Assembly: GCA_000961805.1 (NCBI GenBank)
Contig: LADV01000182.1
Span: 1-26,776, forward strand
From: Peptococcaceae bacterium BRH_c23
GTDB lineage: Bacteria > Bacillota_B > Desulfitobacteriia > Desulfitobacteriales > Desulfitobacteriaceae
Direction of reading: 5' to 3'
DNA: 26,776 nt
Shown here: positions 8,805 through 18,352 of the stretch, one piece after another
How the letters are laid out: each line of letters starts with the position of its first letter
Position numbering within the stretch: the stretch's first letter is position 1
The notes under the pieces: model-generated
Told to the model about the DNA's origin: nothing
What the model saw: the letters and a program-made list of their open reading frames with translations, nothing else
Databases searched by the model: none
Made by a program: the position numbers and the translations under genes

Positions 8805-10565
8805 TTAGTTTATCCCGAGTTCTTGCAATTTCGCTTCAGTTGGTCTCCCATCACGATCCCAACTCCGCAAACTATAATATTCCGCAAGCATCCTTTCAAA
8901 TTCCACGAGGGGTATAACTTGACCTTTGGTAGCTCCTGTCTTTAGGGTTTCTTTAAAAATTCTTGCGGGTAAAGTATCATTATCTTTACTGAACCCTTCC
9001 CTGACATTAAATTGCCTAGCCAAGTTTACGACCCGTTCCCCGACCAATAAAAGGTCCTGTTCAGATACAGTCCGCTCTAATAAGTTTGAAACGATTGTAC
9101 CCATAGTTTCCAGAGATAGCGCCCAAAAGTCACATAAAATCAAGGAGAATTTCACGGCATTATAATGTTGCAGCTCTATGACAAGCTGGGCTTTGCCTTC
9201 GACCGTAAAGGCATCTAAATCTCCATAAGCCTCTTGCGCTACTGGCCAGGCCCTCATATGACAAGCTCCCCGGTCAGACGTGGCATAGGCTAGTCCCATT
9301 CCCCAAGACCCACGTGGTTCATAGCCTGGAAATTCTAAGCCCTTGACTTGCATAGCAAAGTCACTGCCGCCATATTTTTCGGAAAGTTTCTTAACTCCTA
9401 AGCCTAAATCTACGCCAATACCCTCCTGGGCGGCAATCAACCCCGGGACCTTTAAATAGGCGTCTACGTCACCAAACCGCAAGCTAAAATCTTTAATTCC
9501 CTTTTCCGTTAATTCCATGGCGAAGGCGATAACATTCCCCACAGATATTGTGTCCATGCCAAGATTGTCACACAAGTCATTGAACTCAATGATGGCCTCC
9601 AGGTCACCGATCCCACAGTTGGAGCCACCGATGGCCAAGGTTTCATACTCTGGGCCTTCCACCGTCGACCCGCCAGCCCTCGAATAATTGCCACACCCCA
9701 ATGCACAACTGAAGCACCCCTTTTTACCTGAACGAACTGCTTTCAGGGCATCGGAATTTATTGCTTGGTAATCGTCAAAGGTTCCCTGCTGGAAATTCCT
9801 TGTGGGCAAAATACCTGTATCTTGGTTGAAATCCACGAGTAAAGCTGTGCCGTCTGTATTGGCCCAGAGATTGGTATCCGTCAAGATGTCTGTCTGCATA
9901 AACTCTTTCATACTTGAAGCGAATTGCTTAATATTAGGCACGGAGATACTGCCACTTCCCCGCACTGCGATAGCCTTGAGATTTTTGCTTCCCATGACCG
10001 CGCCCACTCCACCTCTGCCAGCCTGTCGGTAAAACTCTGAGGTGATACAGGACATTGTCACTAGATTTTCCCCCGCAGGTCCGATGGCTAGTGCCTTAAT
10101 TTCTTCATTGATTTTTTCTCTTAAGATCAGTTCAGTTTCCTGCGCCCCCTGTCCCCAGAGTTCAGACGCGTCCCGAATTTCCACGATCTTATCCTCAATA
10201 TAGAGGTAGGATGGCTTTGTGGCCTTTCCTTCTAAAATTACAGCATCATATCCTGCATACTTTAATTCCGCCGCGAAATGGCCACCGATGGAACAATCAA
10301 GGATGGTCCCTGTTGCTGGGGATTTTGTAATTATTGCTAGTTTCCCAGAGAGAGGTATGATGGTTCCCGTGAAAACACCTGTCATTAAAATTAGCTTATT
10401 ATCCGGTGACAGAGGATCCACCCCTGGAGCAAGCTCTTCATAAAGGTATTTTATGCCGAGGCCTTTACCCCCTATATAATCGACTGCCCATTGTTTGTTC
10501 AACTCTTCAACCTGACTATGACCCGTTGTTAAGTTAACCCTCAATATTTTTCCAGTGTAGCTCAT
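8805..10565 (-). CDS. aor: Aldehyde:ferredoxin oxidoreductase, tungsten type
   Basis: A 586-residue AOR-family enzyme, close to the usual ~600. These cytoplasmic enzymes oxidise aldehydes to acids at a bis-tungstopterin centre and pass electrons through one [4Fe-4S] cluster to ferredoxin. The N-terminal pterin-binding domain begins YTGKILRVNLTTG. Cluster ligands are C284, C287 and C291 (CFSCALGC) plus C478 (LILCDF). EGPEYET and the CHMRAW segment near residue 435 match conserved pterin-pocket regions. The ATG follows AGGAGGGG, one base after the ferredoxin stop, so the two are translationally close. Neighbours are a four-cluster ferredoxin and a MoaD-like carrier. Lying beside putrescine aminotransferase and with no NAD-linked aldehyde dehydrogenase nearby, its likely substrate is 4-aminobutanal; that is inference, and a general detoxifying AOR is the alternative. 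Confidence 0.95.
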   Translation of the reverse strand: MSYTGKILRVNLTTGHSQVEELNKQWAVDYIGGKGLGIKYLYEELAPGVDPLSPDNKLILMTGVFTGTIIPLSGKLAIITKSPATGTILDCSIGGHFAAELKYAGYDAVILEGKATKPSYLYIEDKIVEIRDASELWGQGAQETELILREKINEEIKALAIGPAGENLVTMSCITSEFYRQAGRGGVGAVMGSKNLKAIAVRGSGSISVPNIKQFASSMKEFMQTDILTDTNLWANTDGTALLVDFNQDTGILPTRNFQQGTFDDYQAINSDALKAVRSGKKGCFSCALGCGNYSRAGGSTVEGPEYETLAIGGSNCGIGDLEAIIEFNDLCDNLGMDTISVGNVIAFAMELTEKGIKDFSLRFGDVDAYLKVPGLIAAQEGIGVDLGLGVKKLSEKYGGSDFAMQVKGLEFPGYEPRGSWGMGLAYATSDRGACHMRAWPVAQEAYGDLDAFTVEGKAQLVIELQHYNAVKFSLILCDFWALSLETMGTIVSNLLERTVSEQDLLLVGERVVNLARQFNVREGFSKDNDTLPARIFKETLKTGATKGQVIPLVEFERMLAEYYSLRSWDRDGRPTEAKLQELGIN

Positions 10566-10566
10566 C

Positions 10567-10962
10567 TTAGTTCCCCTCCTGGTTCATCAAGGCTTGATGG
10601 GGGCACCACTCGACACAAGCCGGCGACCCTCCGCAGAGATCACAAAGAGCTATACCTTCTGCTCTGGAAGCTATAACGTTTTCAGGGCATGCTGTAATAC
10701 AAATTCCACAGTTTGTACATTTATCCTGATCATAAATCAAGTACCCGGCCTGGTGAGTAATCGCTTCGGTGGGACAAATACTGACACAGGTCAGACACAT
10801 ATTACAAAGGGAAGTTTTGTAATTCAAACCCGTTTTAGAGTAAATGGAAATAATCTTGAGCCTTGCTAATTCAGGGTTAAAGACCTCTTCTTTTGCGACA
10901 GAGCAAGCCAATTGGCATAAGCGGCACCCAATACAGAGCTCCTCTATTAATTTTAAAACCAT
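10567..10962 (-). CDS. Polyferredoxin-type 4x[4Fe-4S] electron carrier
   Basis: A 131-residue protein with sixteen cysteines in four groups: C10/13/16/20, C53/56/59/63, C82/85/88/92 and C107/110/116/120, the last with a wider CDLCGGSPACVEWC spacing. This is the HycB/DMSO-reductase-B-like pattern of a four-cluster electron wire. I start it at the ATG at 10962, which has GGAGGAAAACCG directly upstream; an upstream in-frame start at 11001 lacks such a site. It ends one base before the AOR start and is the probable electron acceptor or docking subunit of that enzyme. Final electron destination is not shown by the window. Confidence 0.9.
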   Translation of the reverse strand: MVLKLIEELCIGCRLCQLACSVAKEEVFNPELARLKIISIYSKTGLNYKTSLCNMCLTCVSICPTEAITHQAGYLIYDQDKCTNCGICITACPENVIASRAEGIALCDLCGGSPACVEWCPHQALMNQEGN

Positions 10963-11120
10963 CGGTTTTCCTCCGTTCACTATAACTGACGGGATTAGCA
11001 CCTCGTTTTAACGAGTTTTTTCACATGGTTTACTATAAGCCTTGCTATCGCAGCAGCAAACTATGAACAGTTCCACCGCGACAGCAAAGCAGGCTGAGTT
11101 TAATATGGTTATCCTAGAGA
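10963..11120. other. patA-ferredoxin intergenic region with two hairpins
   Basis: CTCGT-ttta-ACGAG (11002-11015) is followed on the plus strand by six Ts, which is terminator-like in the direction away from the genes. A second, imperfect inverted repeat pairs 11041-11051 with 11078-11088 (CTTGCTATCGC against GCGACAGCAAAG). I found no sigma-54 element here, so the ferredoxin-AOR-MoaD genes may be read through from patA, with one of these hairpins acting as a partial stop or processing site. Confidence 0.4.
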
Positions 11121-12574
<1,454 letters not shown>

Positions 12575-12586
12575 ATATAAGGAGGC

Positions 12587-12598
12587 TGAGGATCCTCA
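12587..12598. repeat. 12-bp perfect palindrome at the puuP stop
   Basis: TGAGGATCCTCA overlaps the puuP stop codon. It could form a small hairpin at the 3' end of the puuP reading frame, but no T-run follows on the minus strand, so I do not call it a terminator. Confidence 0.4.
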
Positions 12599-13948
12599 AC
12601 TCGATATATTGGATTCATTAAAGTCAAATTCCGGAGGTTTGCTACGGAATAGATTTGTTAAGTAGGCTAGATAGAGAACTCCTATTGCTAACCAAACTAG
12701 ACCAAGTGTCAGTGAACTTGTCTCCAGATTCCACCATAGAATTCCTACGAAGATCGCTCCGATGATGGGAAATAGCAGGTAACTAAAGAACCCTGTAAAG
12801 GTTTTATGCATTTTTTTCCGGACGGCATAATGAGCAATAACCGATAGATTGACAAAGGTAAAGGCGGTTAAGGCTCCAAAGTTAATAAGCGCTACAACAA
12901 TTGCCAAATCAAGAAAAATGGCCAGTAAGGCAATACCACCTACTAAAAGTACATTTAAGGAAGGGGTTCCCCAACGAATATTAACATAGCCAAAAAACTT
13001 TTTGGGGAAGACGTTATCTCTGCCCATTACATATAGAAGACGAGCTACACTCGCATGAGAGGTTACACCTGAGGCAAGAACGCCAGTTAGTGTAGCGGCC
13101 AAGAAAAATATTTGGAATATTCTTCCCCCTACCATCATGGCAATTTCAGGTGATGCAGCCTCAAAGTCTTGAAATCTTGATATATCTGGAAAGAAAGCTT
13201 GAATGAAGTAGGACTGTGTAATGAATAAAATTCCACCAATTAAAGCCACAAGGAAAATCGCCCGGGGAATTGTCTTAGTCGGTTCAGGAGTTTCTTCCGA
13301 AAGGGTAGTAACCGCATCAAAGCCTAAGAATGAGAAACATAGAATTGTGGCTCCGGCCAGTAATATGCTCACATCCATATCAGGTGATATAAAGGGTTGA
13401 AGAGTAAATACCTGGCCATATCCTTCCCCTGCCATTAGTCCCTGGATATCTAAATACGTAAATATACACATAATCAAGATCTGACACCCAACCAATATTG
13501 TGCTAAAGTTTGCAATGAAATTTACAGTAAATAAGTTAATTCCGGTCATTACTAAAGTAAATAAAAGAACCCAGACCCAGGTTGGGACATCAGGAAATAA
13601 TGCCGAGAGGTATATACCTGCTAACAAGGAATTTACCATGGGTAAGAAGAGATAATCGAGTAATACAGACCAACCAACCAGAAATCCTAAATGTTTACTG
13701 ATTGTCTTTTGGGTATAGGTATAAGCAGACCCGGCTTGTGGAAATGCTTTGACCATTTTTCCATAGCTTGCAGCCGTAAACAGCATTGCAATTAAGGCTA
13801 AGGCATAACTTGTGGGAACATGCCCGCTGGTTACTTCTGATACGATCCCGAAGGTATCGAATACAACCATTGGAGTCATATAGGCTACACCGATCAGAAC
13901 AACTTGCCACAATCTTAACGTACGTCTCAATTTTCCTACATTTTCCAT
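12596..13948 (-). CDS. puuP: Putrescine importer, APC superfamily (PuuP-like)
   Basis: A 450-residue polytopic membrane protein with about twelve hydrophobic segments. It follows E. coli PuuP closely from memory: [80 protein letters not shown] (here [14 protein letters not shown]) and [16 protein letters not shown]. PuuP is a proton-coupled putrescine uptake system of the inner membrane. The ATG follows AGGAGG by seven bases. A sigma-54 promoter lies 130 bases upstream and the divergent gene is a sigma-54 activator, so this is the first gene of the putrescine module. Specificity for putrescine over other polyamines or amino acids is a family-level inference, strengthened by the adjacent patA. 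Confidence 0.93.
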   Translation of the reverse strand: MENVGKLRRTLRLWQVVLIGVAYMTPMVVFDTFGIVSEVTSGHVPTSYALALIAMLFTAASYGKMVKAFPQAGSAYTYTQKTISKHLGFLVGWSVLLDYLFLPMVNSLLAGIYLSALFPDVPTWVWVLLFTLVMTGINLFTVNFIANFSTILVGCQILIMCIFTYLDIQGLMAGEGYGQVFTLQPFISPDMDVSILLAGATILCFSFLGFDAVTTLSEETPEPTKTIPRAIFLVALIGGILFITQSYFIQAFFPDISRFQDFEAASPEIAMMVGGRIFQIFFLAATLTGVLASGVTSHASVARLLYVMGRDNVFPKKFFGYVNIRWGTPSLNVLLVGGIALLAIFLDLAIVVALINFGALTAFTFVNLSVIAHYAVRKKMHKTFTGFFSYLLFPIIGAIFVGILWWNLETSSLTLGLVWLAIGVLYLAYLTNLFRSKPPEFDFNESNISS

Positions 13949-14079
13949 TTATCATCCTCCTAGTGTATTATGTATTATTTATGCAATTCATGAAATATTT
14001 TGACTATTTAGGGTAAAAAATTTTGTGCTCCCCCTTTCTTTAATATTTACAAAGCTTTTTCCGCCTTATTTAAACAATA

Positions 14080-14095
14080 AGCAAAATGTATGCCA
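14080..14095 (-). promoter_or_regulatory. Sigma-54 promoter of puuP
   Basis: The minus strand reads TGGCATACATTTTGCT, agreeing with TGGCACG-N4-TTGCW at the invariant GG and GC. Predicted start is near 14069, with a 120-base leader before puuP. It overlaps the left arm of a 13-bp inverted repeat. Confidence 0.82.
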
Positions 14096-14115
14096 ATAAA
14101 TCATTAATAATTTAT

Positions 14116-14131
14116 GGGTATACATTTTGCT
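14116..14131 (+). promoter_or_regulatory. Possible sigma-54 promoter toward the activator gene
   Basis: GGGTATACATTTTGCT has GG and GC in the right register, but lacks T1 and C4. If active, transcription would begin near 14143 and leave a 205-base leader. Autoregulation of the activator would follow. Confidence 0.4.
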
Positions 14132-14209
14132 TATATTTATGCAAAATGTTCGATAAACTTTCATGATTATGTTGGTTCACAGGGAGGTATAAACCTTCTC
14201 CGCCCTCAT

Positions 14210-14272
14210 ATTCAAATAAATAAAAGGGCATTCCATAAATTTTAGTATATGAATTGTTTTATTTATTTGAAT
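14210..14272. promoter_or_regulatory. Long inverted repeat, candidate upstream activator site
   Basis: A perfect 16-bp inverted repeat pairs 14210-14225 (ATTCAAATAAATAAAA) with 14257-14272. Its loop and right flank hold a second, imperfect inverted pair: CCATAAATTTTA near 14233 and AATTTTATGG near 14270. It lies 115-190 bases upstream of the puuP sigma-54 element, a usual enhancer distance, and ends 75 bases before the activator gene. The sequence is very AT-rich, so DNA bending is another possible role. Confidence 0.5.
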
Positions 14273-14347
14273 TTTATGGTATATTTATAAAAAAGTTATT
14301 CACCCCTGCATAATCTAGTTATTTCAGTATAAAAGGAGCTCTTTTCG

Positions 14348-16456
14348 ATGGATTTGCGAACATTTTTACGTGATCCCATATTTGTGGATGAGACGACAAG
14401 TCTAACTGAAATCTCGAAACGCCTAAATAAAGAAGAGCATCCTTATGTTTTCCTTAAGAAAGATGGAAACATATTTCCGTTGAAAAGTTTTAATTTCCTT
14501 ATCGAGAGACAAGAGCCGTATGAGAGAACAATCAAACACTTAGTGAGTGAACCGCCACTCAAGATAATCTCGTATGCTGATTTAACGGTTCATGTCCTTG
14601 ACGTACTCGCTGAATTGGTGACACTGGTCAGATATGAGGATAGCTTAAAGTACATCCTAAGAGAAGATTTTTTATTGACAATGATGTCCACCGGTGCGAA
14701 CAGTGAAATTGCCTGGTTACGCAGCCTCTTTTCGTCGATTCCGCGCGGTCTGATGGTAGTCGATATCAACTATGCAGTAGTGAATAGCAATGCAGAGGCA
14801 CACCGCATGTTACGTATTTCGGAGGCTGATCTATCCACCCTGCGTATGCAGGACATACTGGGCTTGAACAATTTTCAATACGTGTACAACACCCAAACTT
14901 CTTTGCTGAATCAATTTATCACGACTCCCTCAAGTCAAGCCGCTATTTTAGTGGATTTTGTGCCGCTGGTTATGTATCAAGTGGTCACCGGATTTGCTTT
15001 AGTTTTGCAGGATCTCCCTTCAGTTGAAGGTATAGCCATGGAATTGGATTCAGTAAAGCTATTAAATAACGACCTTGAAGCAATTCTATCAACCATCTAC
15101 GATGAAATCATCGTCGTTGATGCGCGTGGCAAACTCTTACGTGCCAGTGATCACTACATATCCTCACAATGGAATCGCCCGCCTAACACCTTAATTGGAC
15201 ACCAACTTTTAAAATTAAAAAAAGCGGATGAATTACTCCATAAAGTAATTCGGGAAGTACAAAAGAAAAAAGGAAAAGTTTCTTTAATGCAAAACGACAG
15301 TGAATCTCACCGACTCTCTATAGGAAATCCGATCTTTCATAAGTCAGGTGAAATAGAGCGTATCGTGATTGCTTCACGTGATCTTACGGAAGTATCCCGT
15401 CTCCAGACAGAACTGGAACAAACGCGCAAACAAAGCGAGAACTACCGAGAAGAATTAGAACGAATGCGCCAACGCGTTACCCAAGCTCAAGGAATACTGC
15501 CAATCTATGCTAGTCCTCAAATGCATGAGGTGATGCAAGAGGTCGAACGGGTGGCCCAATTCTCTGCTACCGTTCTACTGAGCGGCGAATCTGGGGTTGG
15601 CAAAGAAATTATTGCTAATGCCATCCACTCCCTGAGTGAGCGACGAAAAGAACCACTGATTAAAATTAACTGTGCTGCCATTCCAGAATCTTTACTCGAA
15701 AGCGAATTGTTCGGTTACGAACGAGGTGCATTTTCAGGCGCCAACCAACAAGGTAAAACTGGCTTAATTATCAAAGCACATAAAGGTTGCCTTTTCCTTG
15801 ACGAAATTTCCGAGATGCCGCTTGTCATCCAGGGTAAACTATTACGGGCCATTCAGGAACGGGAGGTCTATCCGGTTGGAGCCACCCAACCACTTAAATT
15901 CGATATTCAAATCATTGTATCCACGAACCGTCCTTTGGCTGAACTTGTAGCTCAGGGCAAATTCCGTGAAGACTTATTTTATCGGATTAATGTTTTTCCT
16001 ATCGAAATTCCAGCTCTTCGCGAGCGCAAAGAAGATATTGCCCTGTTGGCTAACTTTTTCTTACTACAATTTAATCAACTCTATCAATGCAATCTACGCT
16101 TCTCAAGTTCCGCATTTGACCTACTGGAAGCGTATCCGTTCCCGGGGAACGTTCGCGAGCTACAGAATTTAATCCAAAGAATAGCAATTAAAAACGATGG
16201 AGATGAGATTGATGCCACGAACGTTGAACGCATCTTAATGAAACTCGACCCTATAGCGCCCAGACAAACGGGACGGTTTAATCAAGTAATTCCATTGGAA
16301 CAAGCTTTTAGCCAGGTTGAAAAAGAACTAATTACCATGGCCATGAAACAGTACCATTCCACTACAAAAGCAGCTAAGGCGCTAGGAGTTAGCCAATCCA
16401 CGATTAGTCGTAAATATAGACAAATAGTCAATAAAACCGGAAAGCAACAACTTTGA
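14348..16456 (+). CDS. Sigma-54-dependent activator of the putrescine module
   Basis: A 702-residue enhancer-binding protein. The N-terminal ~110 residues resemble a degenerate CBS-like sensor. Two PAS-like domains follow (about 120-225 and 240-350), then a short coiled coil (350-380). The AAA+ core has Walker A GESGVGKE (413-420), a GAFSGA loop (460-465, serine in place of the usual threonine) and Walker B LFLDEISE (482-489). The C-terminus is a TyrR-like helix-turn-helix (AAKALGVSQSTISRK). The ATG follows AAGGAG by nine bases. It is divergent from puuP and surrounded by sigma-54 promoters for puuP, patA, gdh and gabT, so it is the likely activator of all four, perhaps sensing putrescine or a product. 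The effector is inferred only. Confidence 0.92.
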   Translation: MDLRTFLRDPIFVDETTSLTEISKRLNKEEHPYVFLKKDGNIFPLKSFNFLIERQEPYERTIKHLVSEPPLKIISYADLTVHVLDVLAELVTLVRYEDSLKYILREDFLLTMMSTGANSEIAWLRSLFSSIPRGLMVVDINYAVVNSNAEAHRMLRISEADLSTLRMQDILGLNNFQYVYNTQTSLLNQFITTPSSQAAILVDFVPLVMYQVVTGFALVLQDLPSVEGIAMELDSVKLLNNDLEAILSTIYDEIIVVDARGKLLRASDHYISSQWNRPPNTLIGHQLLKLKKADELLHKVIREVQKKKGKVSLMQNDSESHRLSIGNPIFHKSGEIERIVIASRDLTEVSRLQTELEQTRKQSENYREELERMRQRVTQAQGILPIYASPQMHEVMQEVERVAQFSATVLLSGESGVGKEIIANAIHSLSERRKEPLIKINCAAIPESLLESELFGYERGAFSGANQQGKTGLIIKAHKGCLFLDEISEMPLVIQGKLLRAIQEREVYPVGATQPLKFDIQIIVSTNRPLAELVAQGKFREDLFYRINVFPIEIPALRERKEDIALLANFFLLQFNQLYQCNLRFSSSAFDLLEAYPFPGNVRELQNLIQRIAIKNDGDEIDATNVERILMKLDPIAPRQTGRFNQVIPLEQAFSQVEKELITMAMKQYHSTTKAAKALGVSQSTISRKYRQIVNKTGKQQL

Positions 16457-16461
16457 TAAAA

Positions 16462-16504
16462 CGGGGCTGTGCTAAAACTTGTTTGCGTTGTTTTCACATC
16501 CCCG
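16462..16504 (+). terminator. Stem-loop terminator of the activator gene
   Basis: CGGGGcTGTG (16462-16471) pairs with CACAtCCCCG (16495-16504) around a 23-base loop and is followed by CTTTTG. It begins six bases after the stop. Confidence 0.55.
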
Positions 16505-16531
16505 CTTTTGCATCTATATCATCAAAACACA

Positions 16532-16570
16532 AGCGTCCTCACTCCACTTTGATAATGAAATGAGGACGCT
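16532..16570. terminator. Terminator between convergent activator and gabT genes
   Basis: A perfect 10-bp stem, AGCGTCCTCA with TGAGGACGCT, has a 19-base loop. It is flanked by GTTTG on the right and, read leftward, CTTGTGTTTTG. It lies between two converging genes and probably serves both. Confidence 0.65.
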
Positions 16571-16627
16571 GTTTGATTGTTGTAAAGATTTAGAATTATG
16601 GAGAATGAGTTTTCACAAAGATCTCGA

Positions 16628-17953
16628 TTACTTCTGAACCTTGGCAAATGCTCCCTCTAAAATGTGCAGAGCTCTCTCAAGTTGCTCATCTGTGATCACC
16701 AACGGCATCAGCATCCGAATTACGTTTCCATATACCCCTGCCGAAATGATAATAAGCCCTTGACTCAAACATTCTTGAGTGATCTGAGCCGTTTCTTCTT
16801 TGGCAGGTTCCTTTGTCTCCCTATCTTTAACTAGCTCTATTCCAATCATTGCACCCAGACTTCGGATATCACCAATCAATGGAAATTTCTCTTGCATACC
16901 CTTCAAGCGAGCTACAACTGATGCTCCGATTTTTGCTGCTCTGTCCGAAAGCTGTTCTTGCTCAATATAATTGATCGTCGCTATACCAGCCGCACAAGCC
17001 AGTGGATTACCCGCGAAGGTGCCTCCGATCATACCAGGTCCAGGAGCATCCATAATTTCCGCTTTACCCACTACTGCACTTAAAGGCATACCAGCGGCAA
17101 TGGACTTTGCCATCGTCATAAGATCAGGCTCGACACCATAGTTCTCAACTGCAAACATCTTTCCAGTTCTTCCAAAACCTGTCTGAATCTCGTCTGCAAT
17201 TAAGACTATGCCGTGTTTTTCAGCAATCGTCTTTAAACCCGGCAAGAACTCCTTGGGTGGAACTATAAACCCGCCTTCTCCTTGGACCGGCTCGATGATC
17301 ATGGCAGCTATAGCTTCTGCTTCAACCTCAGCAGCGAAAAAACGATCAAATTGTTCTAAACAGTGCATACCACAGCCGGGATAGGTAGAACGATAATAGC
17401 ACCGATAGCAATAAGCAGAAGGCATCTTATAAATTTCAGGAGTAAACGGTCCAAAACCATATTTATAAGGTCTTACCTTACTAGTTAGGCCCATGGCTAA
17501 ATTTGTTCTTCCATGAAAAGCCATTTCAAAAGCAATGACTCCCGTTCTTTTCGTATAGGAACGAGCAATCTTGATGGCGTTTTCAACTGCCTCCGCACCG
17601 CTGTTAACATACGTTACTTTAAGATCTCCTTTAATCGGTGTGATTTGTATCAACTTCTCCGCCAAATCAACCCAGCCTTCGTACATAGATACCATAAAGC
17701 AAGTATGGACTAATTTTTCAGCTTGTTCTTTTATTGCATCGACAACCGGTCTGGGACAATGACCAGCATTCAAAACACCAATACCACCATAAAAATCAAT
17801 AAATTCGTTCCCATCAACATCAGTCATCAAAGCATCTGAAGCTTTCTCAATGAACAAAGGAGTTCCCTGCGAGATCCCTTTAGCTGTACACTTATTTTTC
17901 CTATCAATTAATGCTCTGGATTTTGGTCCCGGAAGTACCATTTTTTCACTCAA
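16628..17953 (-). CDS. gabT: 4-aminobutyrate aminotransferase, PLP-dependent class III
   Basis: About 441 residues, matching GabT by FYGGIGVLNAGH, HTCFMVS, NSGAEAVENA (118-ish), AFHGRTNLAMGLT, IEPVQGEGGF, LIADEIQTGFGRTG and the lysine-bearing MAKSIAAGMP (K283). It converts 4-aminobutyrate plus 2-oxoglutarate to succinate semialdehyde and glutamate. A cysteine group C-x2-C-x8-C-x3-C (C182-C198) resembles the insertion seen in many Bacillota GabT proteins. I choose the TTG at 17953, nine bases after GAGGGGG; an ATG at 17962 abuts that site and a longer frame reaches 17986. A sigma-54 promoter lies upstream. In this neighbourhood it takes the step after putrescine-derived 4-aminobutyrate. 5-aminovalerate could be a second substrate. 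Confidence 0.92.
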   Translation of the reverse strand: MSEKMVLPGPKSRALIDRKNKCTAKGISQGTPLFIEKASDALMTDVDGNEFIDFYGGIGVLNAGHCPRPVVDAIKEQAEKLVHTCFMVSMYEGWVDLAEKLIQITPIKGDLKVTYVNSGAEAVENAIKIARSYTKRTGVIAFEMAFHGRTNLAMGLTSKVRPYKYGFGPFTPEIYKMPSAYCYRCYYRSTYPGCGMHCLEQFDRFFAAEVEAEAIAAMIIEPVQGEGGFIVPPKEFLPGLKTIAEKHGIVLIADEIQTGFGRTGKMFAVENYGVEPDLMTMAKSIAAGMPLSAVVGKAEIMDAPGPGMIGGTFAGNPLACAAGIATINYIEQEQLSDRAAKIGASVVARLKGMQEKFPLIGDIRSLGAMIGIELVKDRETKEPAKEETAQITQECLSQGLIIISAGVYGNVIRMLMPLVITDEQLERALHILEGAFAKVQK

Positions 17954-18037
17954 TGCCAACATCCCCCTCGTATTTCTGATATACAAAAGTTTAGAACAAT
18001 CTCGTTTCAGTTCGTTCTATCACTATTCTTTTTGATA

Positions 18038-18053
18038 TGCAATTTTCTCGCCA
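18038..18053 (-). promoter_or_regulatory. Sigma-54 promoter of gabT
   Basis: The minus strand reads TGGCGAGAAAATTGCA, with GG and GC exactly spaced and TTGCA intact. Predicted start is near 18027, about 75 bases before the chosen gabT start. Confidence 0.8.
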
Positions 18054-18193
18054 TAGATTCACTATCTATTCCATAGCCTATAATAATAATTACACGCTTA
18101 ATCTCTAAATAGCAGATGCATCTATACATTGCAAAGTTTTTTAATTTCATTTCTAAAACCATAACTAATTCATAAACTTGCTCATTTTTAGGA

Positions 18194-18232
18194 TGATGCG
18201 ATTTATCATTTCATGGATGTATGATTGCATCA
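18194..18232. promoter_or_regulatory. Candidate activator-binding inverted repeat upstream of gabT
   Basis: TGATGCGAT (18194-18202) and ATTGCATCA (18224-18232) form an 8-of-9 inverted repeat with an inner ATCAT/ATGAT pair. It lies 140-180 bases upstream of the gabT sigma-54 element. Apart from this, the promoter and the terminator at 18276, the region 17954-18352 shows no gene. Confidence 0.45.
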
Positions 18233-18275
18233 CTCTTGGAATAGCGGACTTCTTTTTAATAGTGTTTTAATAAAA

Positions 18276-18307
18276 AAAAGATGCTTACACTGTGCAAGTC
18301 ATCTTTT
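18276..18307 (-). terminator. Terminator of the molybdenum hydroxylase operon
   Basis: AAAAGATG pairs with CATCTTTT around a loop that contains a further CTT/AAG pair. On the minus strand the stem runs into eight Ts. It lies just beyond the last gene of the operon (stop at 18353). Confidence 0.8.
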
Positions 18308-18352
18308 AAGTGATGTGTCTATTTTCAATACTTGGATAAGGAAATCCCATCC

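Larger units (their letters stand above)
14079..14132. repeat. 13-bp perfect inverted repeat carrying back-to-back -24/-12 motifs
   Basis: AAGCAAAATGTAT (14079-14091) is repeated inverted at 14120-14132. The left arm contains the puuP sigma-54 element. The right arm creates a plus-strand look-alike, GGGTATACATTTTGCT (14116-14131), facing the regulator gene. A further partial copy, GCAAAATGT, follows at 14141-14149. The repeat may serve two divergent promoters or be a binding site overlapping them. Confidence 0.6.

Noticed and set aside
11002..11021. CTCGT-ttta-ACGAG followed by six Ts as a terminator of patA
   Set aside because: The T-run is on the plus strand while patA and its neighbours run on the minus strand. 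No plus-strand gene ends here.
10963..11120. A sigma-54 promoter for the ferredoxin-AOR-MoaD genes
   Set aside because: I checked each GC on this stretch for CC ten bases further on (minus-strand reading) and found none.
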